Source: Desulfovibrionales bacterium
GTDB lineage: Bacteria; Desulfobacterota; Desulfovibrionia; Desulfovibrionales; Desulfonatronaceae
Assembly (NCBI GenBank): GCA_007693505.1
Contig: REDL01000054.1
Span: 43,400-107,399, forward strand
Length of the DNA stretch: 64,000 nucleotides
Reading direction: 5' to 3'
The notes under the pieces were generated by a model that saw only the letters and a program-made list of their open reading frames with translations, had not been told where the DNA came from and did not search any database. This document shows, piece by piece, positions 26,476 through 33,717 of the stretch. Within the stretch, counting starts at the first letter, position 1. Every line of letters starts with the position of its first letter. Both the position numbers and the translations under genes were made by a program.

Positions 26476-27777
26476 TTATACCCTGAAGCCTCGCAACAAC
26501 TCCTCCTCCTTGGGGACCGGATTACGAACCGTGACTTCCGGGCTCTCGCCCGCAAGCTCCTCCACCCGGCGGCAGAGCAGGCGGGCCAGACCAAATTTTT
26601 CCCGAATCGTGATCAGGGTCCGCGCGTTGTCGCCATGTCGTTGCGCGGTGGACGAGAAGCGTTCCTTGAGGCCGACTACCTGATCTTCCAGGACCAGCAG
26701 GTCGGCAAGCTGGAGCAGCGCCGCTTCGTCGATTTCATGGCCGTCTGGAATGTGGGGACTGTGGTGCGAGGCCACCATGTCGGCGAGGTCGGGAAAGCCC
26801 TGCCTGCACAGAAAGGCGGCTCCTGATTGCGGATGCTTGGGTGCCCCCTTGGCCACGTCGTGCAGCAGCACTGCTGAGGCCAGCAGCGGCAGAGACAACC
26901 GGTGCCCGGCCTGGGTCATGGCCGCACCGAGGCGCAGGGCCGCCCGGGCTGTGGCCAGACAGTGGGAGTGGAGCCGGTGACGATGTGGATCCGGGTCGTA
27001 GAGCTGGTGCAGGGCCAGGCATTCCTCCGCGTCGGGAATGGACAGGTCCAGGGTCCGATCCAGTCGCTGGGCCATTCCGGCAGCGTCGTCCGGCGAGTCC
27101 ATGTCCATCAGAATCCCGGCGTCGGTCACCGCAACGGTAGTCGGTCCATTCGGAAATCGTCGCTCCATCCAGCCGCGCAATCCGTTTTCGCCGTCCCAGG
27201 CCAGGATGTCCTCGAAGGTCGTCGTCGCAAGAAACGCCGGGTGTCCGGTTTTGCCCATGTAGCTCGGCAAGACCACGGACTTTCCCTCTGGCCGCAAGCT
27301 GTCCAGCACGTGAGCGACCGATTGTGGCCGAACCGTGGCGATGTCCACCGGCAGGAGCAGGCAGCCCCGAGAGTTTGTTGACGCCGCACCCTGGCGGGGC
27401 TGGGACAGTATGTCCCGCAATGCGCACCGCACCGAGGAAAACATGCCTCTCTCGGGATGCTCATTCTCAATGACGCGAACGTCCATGGAGTGCAACAAGG
27501 GCCGCAACGCATCCCCTCGATGGCCGATCACCACCCGGACGTCGTCCACCCCGGCGTCGCGAAACAGCCGGACGCAGCGCTCCAAGGCCGTTTGTCCGGC
27601 CAAGGGCAGCAAAGGCTTGAACGAGCCCATTCGCGAGGAAAAACCGGCGGCCAGGATGACGGCGGTCACCTCGCCGCATGGCGGGAGGAGACAAGGTGAG
27701 GAGGTTCTTGAACACGAGGCTGGGGACGAGGGCATGTCGCGCATAACTGGCCGACAAATTGCCTGGCAAATAATCAT
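26476..27777 (-). CDS. MobA/MocA-like NTP transferase with HD domain (DVU_1551-type)
   Basis: After ~35 residues of uncertain leader, the nucleotidyltransferase signature VTAVILAAGFSSRMGSFKPL appears, with LLPVDIATVRP and KTGHPAFLA typical of the MocA group that converts Moco to its MCD form. From about residue 270 an HD-type helical domain follows (HCLATARAALRLG, LLHDVAKGAPKHP, VASHHSPHIP). This supplies the cytosine dinucleotide cofactor used by Mop-type enzymes, which fits the position upstream of mop on the same strand. The fusion with a metal-dependent HD domain is unusual. No ribosome binding site decides between ATG 27777 and the internal ATGs. Confidence 0.82.
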   Translation of the reverse strand: MIICQAICRPVMRDMPSSPASCSRTSSPCLLPPCGEVTAVILAAGFSSRMGSFKPLLPLAGQTALERCVRLFRDAGVDDVRVVIGHRGDALRPLLHSMDVRVIENEHPERGMFSSVRCALRDILSQPRQGAASTNSRGCLLLPVDIATVRPQSVAHVLDSLRPEGKSVVLPSYMGKTGHPAFLATTTFEDILAWDGENGLRGWMERRFPNGPTTVAVTDAGILMDMDSPDDAAGMAQRLDRTLDLSIPDAEECLALHQLYDPDPHRHRLHSHCLATARAALRLGAAMTQAGHRLSLPLLASAVLLHDVAKGAPKHPQSGAAFLCRQGFPDLADMVASHHSPHIPDGHEIDEAALLQLADLLVLEDQVVGLKERFSSTAQRHGDNARTLITIREKFGLARLLCRRVEELAGESPEVTVRNPVPKEEELLRGFRV

Positions 27778-27993
27778 ATGTCAATCTTGGCATATGATCC
27801 GCCGGCATCGTCACTCCCTGTTGTGGAATCGTGATGTGATTGACGAAGGGCGAAAGTCGGGGGACATGGTAGTGGGAAGTGATGGTGCGAAAGGAGGAAG
27901 AAAGAAGGTGAGATAGTGCGAAAGTGGGAAGGTGCGACCTGGAGGTTTTATTCACTTGTGCGTCGTTTCGTTCGATCCGACGAGACTCGAAGT

Positions 27994-28015
27994 AATCTTC
28001 CCGAAAGGGAAGATT
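27994..28015. promoter_or_regulatory. Operator palindrome 1 for hipBA
   Basis: A perfect palindrome with arms AATCTTCCC and GGGAAGATT around GAAA, in the 338-base spacer before hipB. The TCCC-N4-GGG core is shared with a second site whose centre lies exactly 50 bp away (about five helical turns), as expected for two HipB dimers on the same face. Confidence 0.6.
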
Positions 28016-28041
28016 TAGTTGCATTGAACGGACAGGGAGGG

Positions 28042-28067
28042 TATTTCATCCCGAACGGGAAGAAATA
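28042..28067. promoter_or_regulatory. Operator palindrome 2 for hipBA
   Basis: TATTTC and GAAATA flank an ATCCC-GAAC-GGGAA core, a near-perfect 26-bp palindrome with one mismatch pair. It shares the core of operator 1, and hipB starts 50 bases downstream. Confidence 0.6.
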
Positions 28068-28116
28068 TTGTTCACGAAGCATCATCTTGACCACTCACAA
28101 AGGATGAGGAAAGGCC

Positions 28117-28338
28117 ATGCCGCACCGTATTGCCAGCGCCGCGGACCTTGGTCGGATCGCGGCCGAGAAACGAAAGCTGGACGGACTGACCCAGGCTGAT
28201 CTGGCCGGGTATTGCGGGGTTGGGGAGCGATTCGTCGGGGAGTTGGAGCGAGGCAAGCCCACCGTGCGGCTGGACAAGGCCCTGCAGGTACTTGAAGGGT
28301 TGGGACTGGAACTGATCCTCAAGGCCAGGGGAGAATAG
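28117..28338 (+). CDS. hipB: HipB-like antitoxin (Xre HTH)
   Basis: 73 residues with a single HTH (KLDGLTQADLAGYCGVGERF, then VGELERGKPTVRLDKALQVL), the normal size and order for HipB. It represses its own operon and neutralises the kinase HipA; two palindromic operators are visible upstream. The stop is two bases before the hipA start, so translation is coupled. Confidence 0.88.
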   Translation: MPHRIASAADLGRIAAEKRKLDGLTQADLAGYCGVGERFVGELERGKPTVRLDKALQVLEGLGLELILKARGE

Positions 28339-28340
28339 GC

Positions 28341-29591
28341 ATGCCTTCCGCTTTATGGGTGTTTTTCAATGACGCCCGCTTCGGTCGGCTCTGGCTGGAG
28401 CAGGATCGAACATATGCCTTTCAGTACGATCCGGAATGGCTTGCGAACCCTGACAACATTTCTTTGTCCATATCCCTGCCCTTGGCGTCGAATATTTTTA
28501 TTGGCGACGTAGTCCGTTTTTTCTTCGCCAACCTCCTGCCTGAGGGTGAACTCCGCGACCGGGTGGCGCACCGGCTCGGTATTTCGAGGCAAAACGTCCA
28601 TGCTCTGTTGCGGGAGCTTGGCGGAGACTGCGCCGGGGCCTTGAGCATTCACCCCGAAGGGACCATTCCCGTTTTGGGCCAGGGCGACTACAGTCCCCTG
28701 AGTTCCGCCGAACTTGCGGAAATCGTGAACACCCTTCCCATCCGGCCGTTTCTGGCCGGCTCCGAAGGCATCCGTCTGTCCCTGGCCGGGGCTCAAGACA
28801 AACTGCCCGTGTATTGCGACGGAGAAACCATCTCTCTGCCCCGTGACGGCGCTCCCAGCACCCACATCCTCAAGACGCCCATTGCCCGCCTGGAATCCAC
28901 GGTGATCAACGAGGCGTTCTGTATGAATCTCGCCAGGAACGCCGGACTGCCCACCCCAGATTGCCGGATCATGCAGGCCGGGAACACCCCGCTGCTTTTG
29001 GTGACCCGCTACGACCGCCGTCCCGGCAAAGAGCGCACCCTGCGCCTGCATCAGGAGGATTTTTGCCAGGCTATGGGTATTTCGCCGGAGGTGAAGTACC
29101 AGTCTGAGGGCGGTCCCGGGTTGCGGGACTGCGCGAAATTATTGCGCCAGTGCAGTGCGACACCGGCCAAGGATGTCAGGCTGCTGGCAAGATGGTGCTT
29201 TGCCAATACGCTGCTGGGCAATGCCGACGGCCACGCCAAGAACCTCTCCCTGCTCTACGATCAGGCCAAGGCTCCACGGTTGGCGCCGTTCTACGACATC
29301 ATCTCCACCCGGATCTATGATGAACTCAGTCCGAGGCTGGCCATGAAGATCGGCGGGGAGAATCGCCCCGAATGGATCATGAAGCGGCACTGGGAACGTA
29401 TGGCCGAGGAACTGGGTCTGAAACCGAAGATTCTGCTCAATGACCTCAAGGCCTTTTGCAAGACGCTGGAGACGGCCATCGTCCCCACATTGCAGGCTCT
29501 TGAGCCGCATGGACGCGACGTGGTTTTTCTGATGCGCCTGGAGGCCGATATCCGAAGGCATATCGCCGCAACATTACAGATCATTGGGTAA
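28341..29591 (+). CDS. hipA: HipA-like serine/threonine kinase toxin
   Basis: 416 residues: the HipA N-terminal subdomain (VFFNDARFGRLWLEQ), the ATP-binding loop SLAGAQDKLPVY, HILKTPIARLESTVINEAFC, the LRLHQEDFCQAMG segment, the catalytic loop NTLLGNADGHAKNLSLLYD and the metal-binding YDIISTRIYDEL. HipA kinases phosphorylate an aminoacyl-tRNA synthetase or similar target and cause growth arrest. All catalytic residues are present, so this module looks functional, unlike the two damaged higB genes in the window. Confidence 0.9.
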   Translation: MPSALWVFFNDARFGRLWLEQDRTYAFQYDPEWLANPDNISLSISLPLASNIFIGDVVRFFFANLLPEGELRDRVAHRLGISRQNVHALLRELGGDCAGALSIHPEGTIPVLGQGDYSPLSSAELAEIVNTLPIRPFLAGSEGIRLSLAGAQDKLPVYCDGETISLPRDGAPSTHILKTPIARLESTVINEAFCMNLARNAGLPTPDCRIMQAGNTPLLLVTRYDRRPGKERTLRLHQEDFCQAMGISPEVKYQSEGGPGLRDCAKLLRQCSATPAKDVRLLARWCFANTLLGNADGHAKNLSLLYDQAKAPRLAPFYDIISTRIYDELSPRLAMKIGGENRPEWIMKRHWERMAEELGLKPKILLNDLKAFCKTLETAIVPTLQALEPHGRDVVFLMRLEADIRRHIAATLQIIG

Positions 29592-29765
29592 GGCCATCGC
29601 CTCCCCGGCGGAAAAGCGCCCCAGGATGTCGTCCGCGACTTGGCCCGGCACAAACCAGTCCGGCTGCTCCCGGCTGAGATAATATTTATCCGTAAACGGC
29701 CTTTTTTTGGCATAGTCGGATTTCAGTTTGGATGGGCGGGTTTCCAGTCGAATCGACCAGACTGA
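29574..29765 (-). other. Coding-like extension after the ModE stop
   Basis: Directly after the TGA of the modE-like gene the same frame stays open for about 63 codons and reads like protein (KKRPFTDKYYLSREQPDWF, VPGQVADDILGRFSAGEAM) before TAA inside the hipA 3' end. It contains no ATG, GTG or TTG upstream of this stretch, so it would need readthrough or an unusual start; it may be the tail of a decayed gene. Confidence 0.3.
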
Positions 29766-30239
29766 TCAGGAGGTTGCCGTGAACCGCCGCAATTCCCAGG
29801 GCAGCCTCTTTTGCGCGCTTTTCAGGGCCTTCTTTTCCACGTCCGCATACCAGTCCAGGAACTGCTCCATGATCCGTCGGCCTTCTTCCGTGAGCCGGAA
29901 GCCGGACTTGTTACCGCCCACCTTCTCCACCAGCCTGACCCCCATGATTTCCTCGGTGCTTTTGATCTTGCCCCAGGCCGCCCGGTAGGACATGCGCATT
30001 TCTTCGGCGGCCTTGCTCAGGGAGCCGTGTTGCTGGATACGCTGCAGGAGCTGGGCTCGTCCAAGGCCGAAAAAGTGTCCGTTCGCCAGCTCCAGCCAGA
30101 CATGCAGGCGCAAGATGGGTTGGGGGGCCGAGGACGGCATGGGATCAATGCCGGTTGGCGTCGAATTTAAGGGCGTTGTGCTGTTTTTCGGGTCATCCGC
30201 GGCGATTTTTCGGGCGGACAGTTTTGTTTTCGTCTCCAT
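29766..30239 (-). CDS. ModE-type LysR-HTH regulator without Mop domain
   Basis: 157 residues: a basic, low-complexity N-terminus to ~40, then the ModE winged helix (LGRAQLLQRIQQHGSLSKAA, EEMRMSYRAAWGKIKSTEEI, GNKSGFRLTEEGRRIMEQFL). ModE normally represses molybdate uptake when molybdate binds C-terminal Mop domains; this short form lacks them and must rely on a partner or another ligand. GAGGAT precedes the ATG at 30239. It is divergent to nothing but lies just downstream of a PadR gene on the same strand, so the two are probably cotranscribed. Confidence 0.83.
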   Translation of the reverse strand: METKTKLSARKIAADDPKNSTTPLNSTPTGIDPMPSSAPQPILRLHVWLELANGHFFGLGRAQLLQRIQQHGSLSKAAEEMRMSYRAAWGKIKSTEEIMGVRLVEKVGGNKSGFRLTEEGRRIMEQFLDWYADVEKKALKSAQKRLPWELRRFTATS

Positions 30240-30259
30240 TTTATCCTCGCCTTTTCGAG

Positions 30260-30661
30260 TCAGGACAGGGCTCTGTACCGCTTCACGAAGCGCAGCAGGC
30301 TTTGGGCCTGCTGTTCCATGAAATCCGTCCATCCGGTCAAGGCGTCCAGCCCGTCCGCGGTGATCTCGTAGATCCGCTTGGCCGGACCCGCGTCCTCGGT
30401 TTGCCAGCTTGACGTGACCAGCCCTTCTTCCTCCAGTTGCCGTAAATGACGATAGACCATGCCCGGCGGGGCCTTGCCCTGGACGAATCCATATTCCTGA
30501 ATGGTCGTCAGCAGGTCGTAACCGTATCTGGCCCGGCCTTCGCGCAAGGCCAGCAACAAAGACGGCTTCATGTACCGTTCGGCCTTGCCCTGGCCGCCGC
30601 CCGTGCCACCAGGTCCGCCCGAACTGGATGATCCGCCACGCGTGATGGTTCTGGGGGGCAT
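30260..30661 (-). CDS. PadR family transcriptional regulator
   Basis: 133 residues. A Gly/Ser-rich N-terminal tail (~25 residues) is followed by a PadR winged helix (LALREGRARYGYDLLTTIQE, GMVYRHLRQLEEEGLVTSSW, KRIYEITADGLDALTGWTDF). AAGGAG sits four bases before the ATG. A 21-bp perfect palindrome in the divergent spacer is its likely operator, so it would regulate itself and the divergent small gene at 30759. Ligand unknown. This small-PadR type with a glycine tail occurs in anaerobes next to NifX/FeMo-related or nitrogenase-accessory genes, but I cannot assign a role from sequence. Confidence 0.8.
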   Translation of the reverse strand: MPPRTITRGGSSSSGGPGGTGGGQGKAERYMKPSLLLALREGRARYGYDLLTTIQEYGFVQGKAPPGMVYRHLRQLEEEGLVTSSWQTEDAGPAKRIYEITADGLDALTGWTDFMEQQAQSLLRFVKRYRALS

Positions 30662-30669
30662 AATACTCC

Positions 30670-30698
30670 TTGACAATATATCCTTTAAGGATATATAT
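30670..30698 (+). promoter_or_regulatory. Promoter with embedded PadR-type operator
   Basis: TTGACA at 30670-30675 and TATATA at 30692-30697 form a near-consensus sigma70 promoter for the plus-strand gene at 30759. The palindrome ATATATCCTT-T-AAGGATATAT (30676-30696) fills the spacer, so bound repressor would block polymerase. The palindrome lies 15 bases before the padR start, fitting autorepression as well. Confidence 0.65.
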
Positions 30699-30758
30699 GA
30701 TGAATCGTGTTGAGGCATGGACTCGGGAAAACGAACCAAAAAATTACAGGAGGGCGTT

Positions 30759-30980
30759 ATGGCTGGCAAGATTTTTATCAGGGAGCGGCGAAAGGTTGAG
30801 CAAGGCGAGAAAAAGCCGCGCTTTCGCATCGTGGCCGTGTCCGGCGCGGACGTGAAATTCAAGGTTGAGCACATCCGCAAACAAGAGATCGAGGAAATCG
30901 CTTCCGCCGTGGGCGCGGAGGTGGTTCTGCTCAAGCCGGAAAAGGGCAAGAGCACGCCGGAGGATGAGGACGACGAGTAG
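30759..30980 (+). CDS. Conserved-looking small protein of unknown function
   Basis: 73 residues, start MAGKIFIRERRKVEQGEKKP, with a beta-rich core (RFRIVAVSGADVKFKVEHIR) and an acidic tail. AGGAGGG precedes the ATG. It is expressed from a strong promoter with an embedded operator divergent to padR and ends at a good terminator, so it is a single-gene, tightly regulated unit in the middle of a Mo/W locus. No family recognised. Confidence 0.65.
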   Translation: MAGKIFIRERRKVEQGEKKPRFRIVAVSGADVKFKVEHIRKQEIEEIASAVGAEVVLLKPEKGKSTPEDEDDE

Positions 30981-31017
30981 CCCGTTCAATCTTCCCGTTG
31001 ACCAGAGCGACAAAATC

Positions 31018-31058
31018 AAAGCGCCGTTCGGAATTGCTTCAGAACGGCGCTTTGGTTT
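31018..31058 (+). terminator. Rho-independent terminator
   Basis: AAAGCGCCGTTC and GAACGGCGCTTT form a perfect 12-bp stem around a 12-base loop, followed by GGTTTTTG. It serves the plus-strand small gene and can also act on the convergent mos gene. Confidence 0.85.
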
Positions 31059-31096
31059 TTGAGGATTGGCATTGCTCCCAAGGTCGATATCGTTCC

Positions 31097-31954
31097 TCAG
31101 TCCTTGGTGATGATCGTTCCTACATGTTCCCCGGCCAAGGCCTTCCGGATGTCGCCGGGGTTGTTCAGGGCGTCGACGATCTGGATTTGCTTGATGCACT
31201 TGGCCCGCTGGAGCATGGTCAGGATGGGTCGTTCGATGATCAGGTCGTCCAGGTCCAGTTCCAGGAGTTCAGCCGCGGATATCTTGTCGTAGAACTTCAG
31301 GCCGCCGCGTTTGGCCGCGTCGACCTTTTTGGGGTCGGTCTCGAACAGCCCCTTTTCGTCCTTGAGGAAAATCACGGAGCGGGCGCCGATGTTCTCGGCC
31401 AACAGGAACGCGCCGCAGTCCGTGCGGTGCGGCGGGATGGAGCCGAATTCAGCCGGATGCTCGAAGAATCCGTAAGGCGGAATGCCGTAGGTGATGGGCA
31501 GGTAGCCCAGACGGCAGAACATGGTCAGCTGTTCCAGGTTGTCGCCGTGGCCGATTTTCACCCCGCCGTGCTTGGCCAGGAGGACGGAGAGCATTTCCGC
31601 GTTCTGCCAGGAAACCTTGTCCCCGAGCTTGGACAGCACGCCGGTGGGCATGCCCAGGTCCACGCCGATGCTGTAAACGTGCCGGGCACGGGTGCCGCCC
31701 CCGGTCATCAACAGGATCTTGTACTCTTCCTTGAGCCGGATCAGTTCATCCAGGATCGGCAGGATGGCCTTTGCCCCTCGATCGATGATGCTCTGTCCGC
31801 CGATTTTCAATATGTTGATCTCCGGCTGCATCCGAAAATACTCTCGGGACTCCGTTTGCCGCAGAAATTCCTTGCTGACCAGGGATTCGCCCATCAGCGG
31901 GGTGTTGATGTGCAACCGTCCGACTTCCGAGTCTTCCTTTACGAGTCGTGTCAT
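31097..31954 (-). CDS. Molybdenum storage protein subunit (MosA/MosB-like, UMP-kinase fold)
   Basis: 285 residues of the amino-acid-kinase fold (INILKIGGQSIIDRGAKAIL, ILLMTGGGTRARHVYSIGVD, GFFEHPAEFGSIPPHRTDCG, ARSVIFLKDEKGLFETDP). The GIPPYGFFEHP...PPHRTDCGA segment is what I recall from Azotobacter MoSto subunits, which form a cage storing polyoxomolybdate or tungstate at the expense of ATP. Only one subunit gene is present, so a homo-oligomer is implied. AGGAGG precedes the ATG. It is divergent from the small 2-TM gene and TunR1, hence likely under Mo/W control. Confidence 0.8.
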   Translation of the reverse strand: MTRLVKEDSEVGRLHINTPLMGESLVSKEFLRQTESREYFRMQPEINILKIGGQSIIDRGAKAILPILDELIRLKEEYKILLMTGGGTRARHVYSIGVDLGMPTGVLSKLGDKVSWQNAEMLSVLLAKHGGVKIGHGDNLEQLTMFCRLGYLPITYGIPPYGFFEHPAEFGSIPPHRTDCGAFLLAENIGARSVIFLKDEKGLFETDPKKVDAAKRGGLKFYDKISAAELLELDLDDLIIERPILTMLQRAKCIKQIQIVDALNNPGDIRKALAGEHVGTIITKD

Positions 31955-32037
31955 TTTTCCTCCTGCGTTGTGCGTTTTGGTTTTTTTAGCGGCCAAATTG
32001 ACCAGAAATGACGAATCCACCGAGCCTGTCGTGGGTC

Positions 32038-32062
32038 TATCCTTAGTAATATTAAGGTGATA
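32038..32062. promoter_or_regulatory. Candidate operator between mos and the 2-TM/tunR genes
   Basis: An imperfect palindrome with arms TATCCTTA and TAAGGTGATA around a 7-base centre in the divergent spacer. Its CCTTA/TAAGG core recalls the PadR-type site at 30676-30696. TunR or PadR could bind here; I have no evidence to decide. Confidence 0.35.
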
Positions 32063-32154
32063 GGTACACACTTCCAAGGTGAAAGCCAAGGTCGGTCAAG
32101 TTGGAAACATCGCTTTGACCGCCCTGGGGACGAACAATGCGTTAGGAGAATGAC

Positions 32155-32430
32155 ATGTGGATTTTGGCATTGATTCTGGGAGCCGCGGTGGTCATTGTGC
32201 TGTGCGAAACATGGTTCGGAGGGGATGCGGCATTCCATGGCCAGGAGATGGAGCCCGAAGTGAAGTCCGCTTCCGCCAGGCTTTCCGCCTGGGAGGCCGT
32301 GGTCACGGTTTTGCCCATCTTTCTGGGAGGCGTCGGCCTGCCTCTGACGCTTGCTCATCTCCCGTCCGGCATACTATGTCTGATCCTGGCCCTTGGACTG
32401 TTTTTCCTGGGAAGATCGTTCACCAATTGA
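32155..32430 (+). CDS. Small two-TM membrane protein, paralogue 1
   Basis: 91 residues: TM1 (MWILALILGAAVVIVLCETW), an extracytoplasmic or cytoplasmic loop of ~35 residues, and TM2 within LPLTLAHLPSGILCLILALG. A second copy of the same design is at 36370 with matching CE-x3-G, LP-x-FL and GLPL-x5-H positions. GGAGAA precedes the ATG. It lies 15 bases before tunR1 and divergent to the storage protein gene, so a role in Mo/W homeostasis is inferred. No known family recognised. Confidence 0.7.
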   Translation: MWILALILGAAVVIVLCETWFGGDAAFHGQEMEPEVKSASARLSAWEAVVTVLPIFLGGVGLPLTLAHLPSGILCLILALGLFFLGRSFTN

Positions 32431-32445
32431 TCCCTGTACGCTCAA

Positions 32446-33513
32446 ATGCACACTATCCCCGATGAAGATCCGACGACCCGGCGATCGCCGGGCGCCTCGT
32501 TTTCCGCCCCACCCTCGGCCAAGGTTCTGGACTCCGTCCAGATGGCGGAATTGGAGCGGACGTTTCGCGCCTGGGCAACGAACTCTCCGCGGCGGGATGT
32601 TCGATGGTCCAGGCAGCGCATCCTGCTGACCTTTCTTCTGATCCGCCATACGGGCGCCAAACTGAACGAAGTGCTGGAACTGAAGTTCAGGGATATCGAC
32701 CTGGAGAAGCGTGTGGTCACCCTGGCCGGTGACGACAAGGACAAGGCCAGAACGGTTGAAATTCCCGACGACCTGGCCGAGGAACTGCGCACGGCCTTGA
32801 AAAAGGCCGTGCATGCTCCGGATGACGCCTTGTTTCGGATCGATCCGGCCCATGTCCGGCGCAAGTTCTACGAGCAGGCCGAAGCCTGCGGATTGCCCCG
32901 TGACTTCGGCAACCCCAGTACACTGCGACGTTCGCGCTCCGTGGAACTGCTGCGCGGCAACCTGCCCCTGCCAGTGGTCCAAAGGCTGCTGGGCCACTCC
33001 ACGCCCAACCTCACCGCCGCGCACCTGGACATCTCCGAGGAGGACGTCCACCACGCCACGAGGCAGTACATGGACCGGGAAAGCCGCAGACGCACCAGCG
33101 CTCGGAACATTTTTTTCGGCAATATCACGGAAATCGTCACTGGAGACATTCAGTCCGGGGTGACGCTTCTGACGCTGGGCGGGCTGAGTGTCGTCGCGGT
33201 CATCACCAACGCCAGCATCCACCGGATGCGGCTGAAGGTCGGGATGTTCGTGACCGCCGAGATCAAGGCGCCCTGGGTGCTCGTGGCCGGTTCGGAGGTG
33301 GCGGAGCAAAGCAGCGCGGAAAACCGCCTGCCGGCAACGGTCGTCGAGGTCGGCGCCGGGCGGATCAACGCCGAAATCCTGCTGCGTCTGACGGACGGCA
33401 CGGAAATCTGTTCCATAACGACCGCCGCGAGCAGCCGTCGTCTGAAGCTGCGCTCAGGCGACCAAGCCTGGGTGCTTTTCGGAGCCTACTGCGTGATTCT
33501 CAATCGGGAGTGA
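32446..33513 (+). CDS. tunR: TunR-type tungstate-responsive regulator (recombinase-like HTH plus TOBE domains)
   Basis: 355 residues. Residues ~20-215 resemble a tyrosine recombinase (LTFLLIRHTGAKLNEVLELK, TLRRSRSVELLRGNLPLPVV, QRLLGHSTPNLTAAHL), but the catalytic Arg of the first box is Lys, the HxxR histidine is Ser and the Tyr nucleophile is missing, so it binds DNA without cutting. Two TOBE/Mop domains follow (GVTLLTLGGLSVVAVITNAS; AEILLRLTDGTEICSITTAA). This matches TunR as I recall it from Desulfovibrio, which represses tungstate and molybdate transport genes when oxyanion binds. It sits directly after the 2-TM gene; no ribosome binding site is visible, suggesting coupling. Confidence 0.85.
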   Translation: MHTIPDEDPTTRRSPGASFSAPPSAKVLDSVQMAELERTFRAWATNSPRRDVRWSRQRILLTFLLIRHTGAKLNEVLELKFRDIDLEKRVVTLAGDDKDKARTVEIPDDLAEELRTALKKAVHAPDDALFRIDPAHVRRKFYEQAEACGLPRDFGNPSTLRRSRSVELLRGNLPLPVVQRLLGHSTPNLTAAHLDISEEDVHHATRQYMDRESRRRTSARNIFFGNITEIVTGDIQSGVTLLTLGGLSVVAVITNASIHRMRLKVGMFVTAEIKAPWVLVAGSEVAEQSSAENRLPATVVEVGAGRINAEILLRLTDGTEICSITTAASSRRLKLRSGDQAWVLFGAYCVILNRE

Positions 33514-33717
33514 ACCGGACTTCGGTCGGCCAGGGACGCGGAGGTCCGATTACTCAACGGACTTGACCCATGGCCGAGGCAGGAGTATTTTTTTACTTAC
33601 ATGATAATATTTAAAAACGTGTCTCTCTTCTTTCGATTTTGATTCAGGAGTCATTCCAGGAAACAGGGCCGCGACTGTTCCGGCAGGAGCGCCTGAAAAC
33701 ACCATCGGAGGTCGGAA

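Noticed and set aside
29766..29768. Selenocysteine reading of the ModE-like stop
   Set aside because: ModE-like proteins end about here, no Cys is expected, and the downstream hairpin does not fit the SECIS layout.
32446..33513. Integrase gene marking a mobile element
   Set aside because: The recombinase-like domain lacks the catalytic Arg, His and Tyr residues and carries TOBE domains, so it is a TunR-type regulator.
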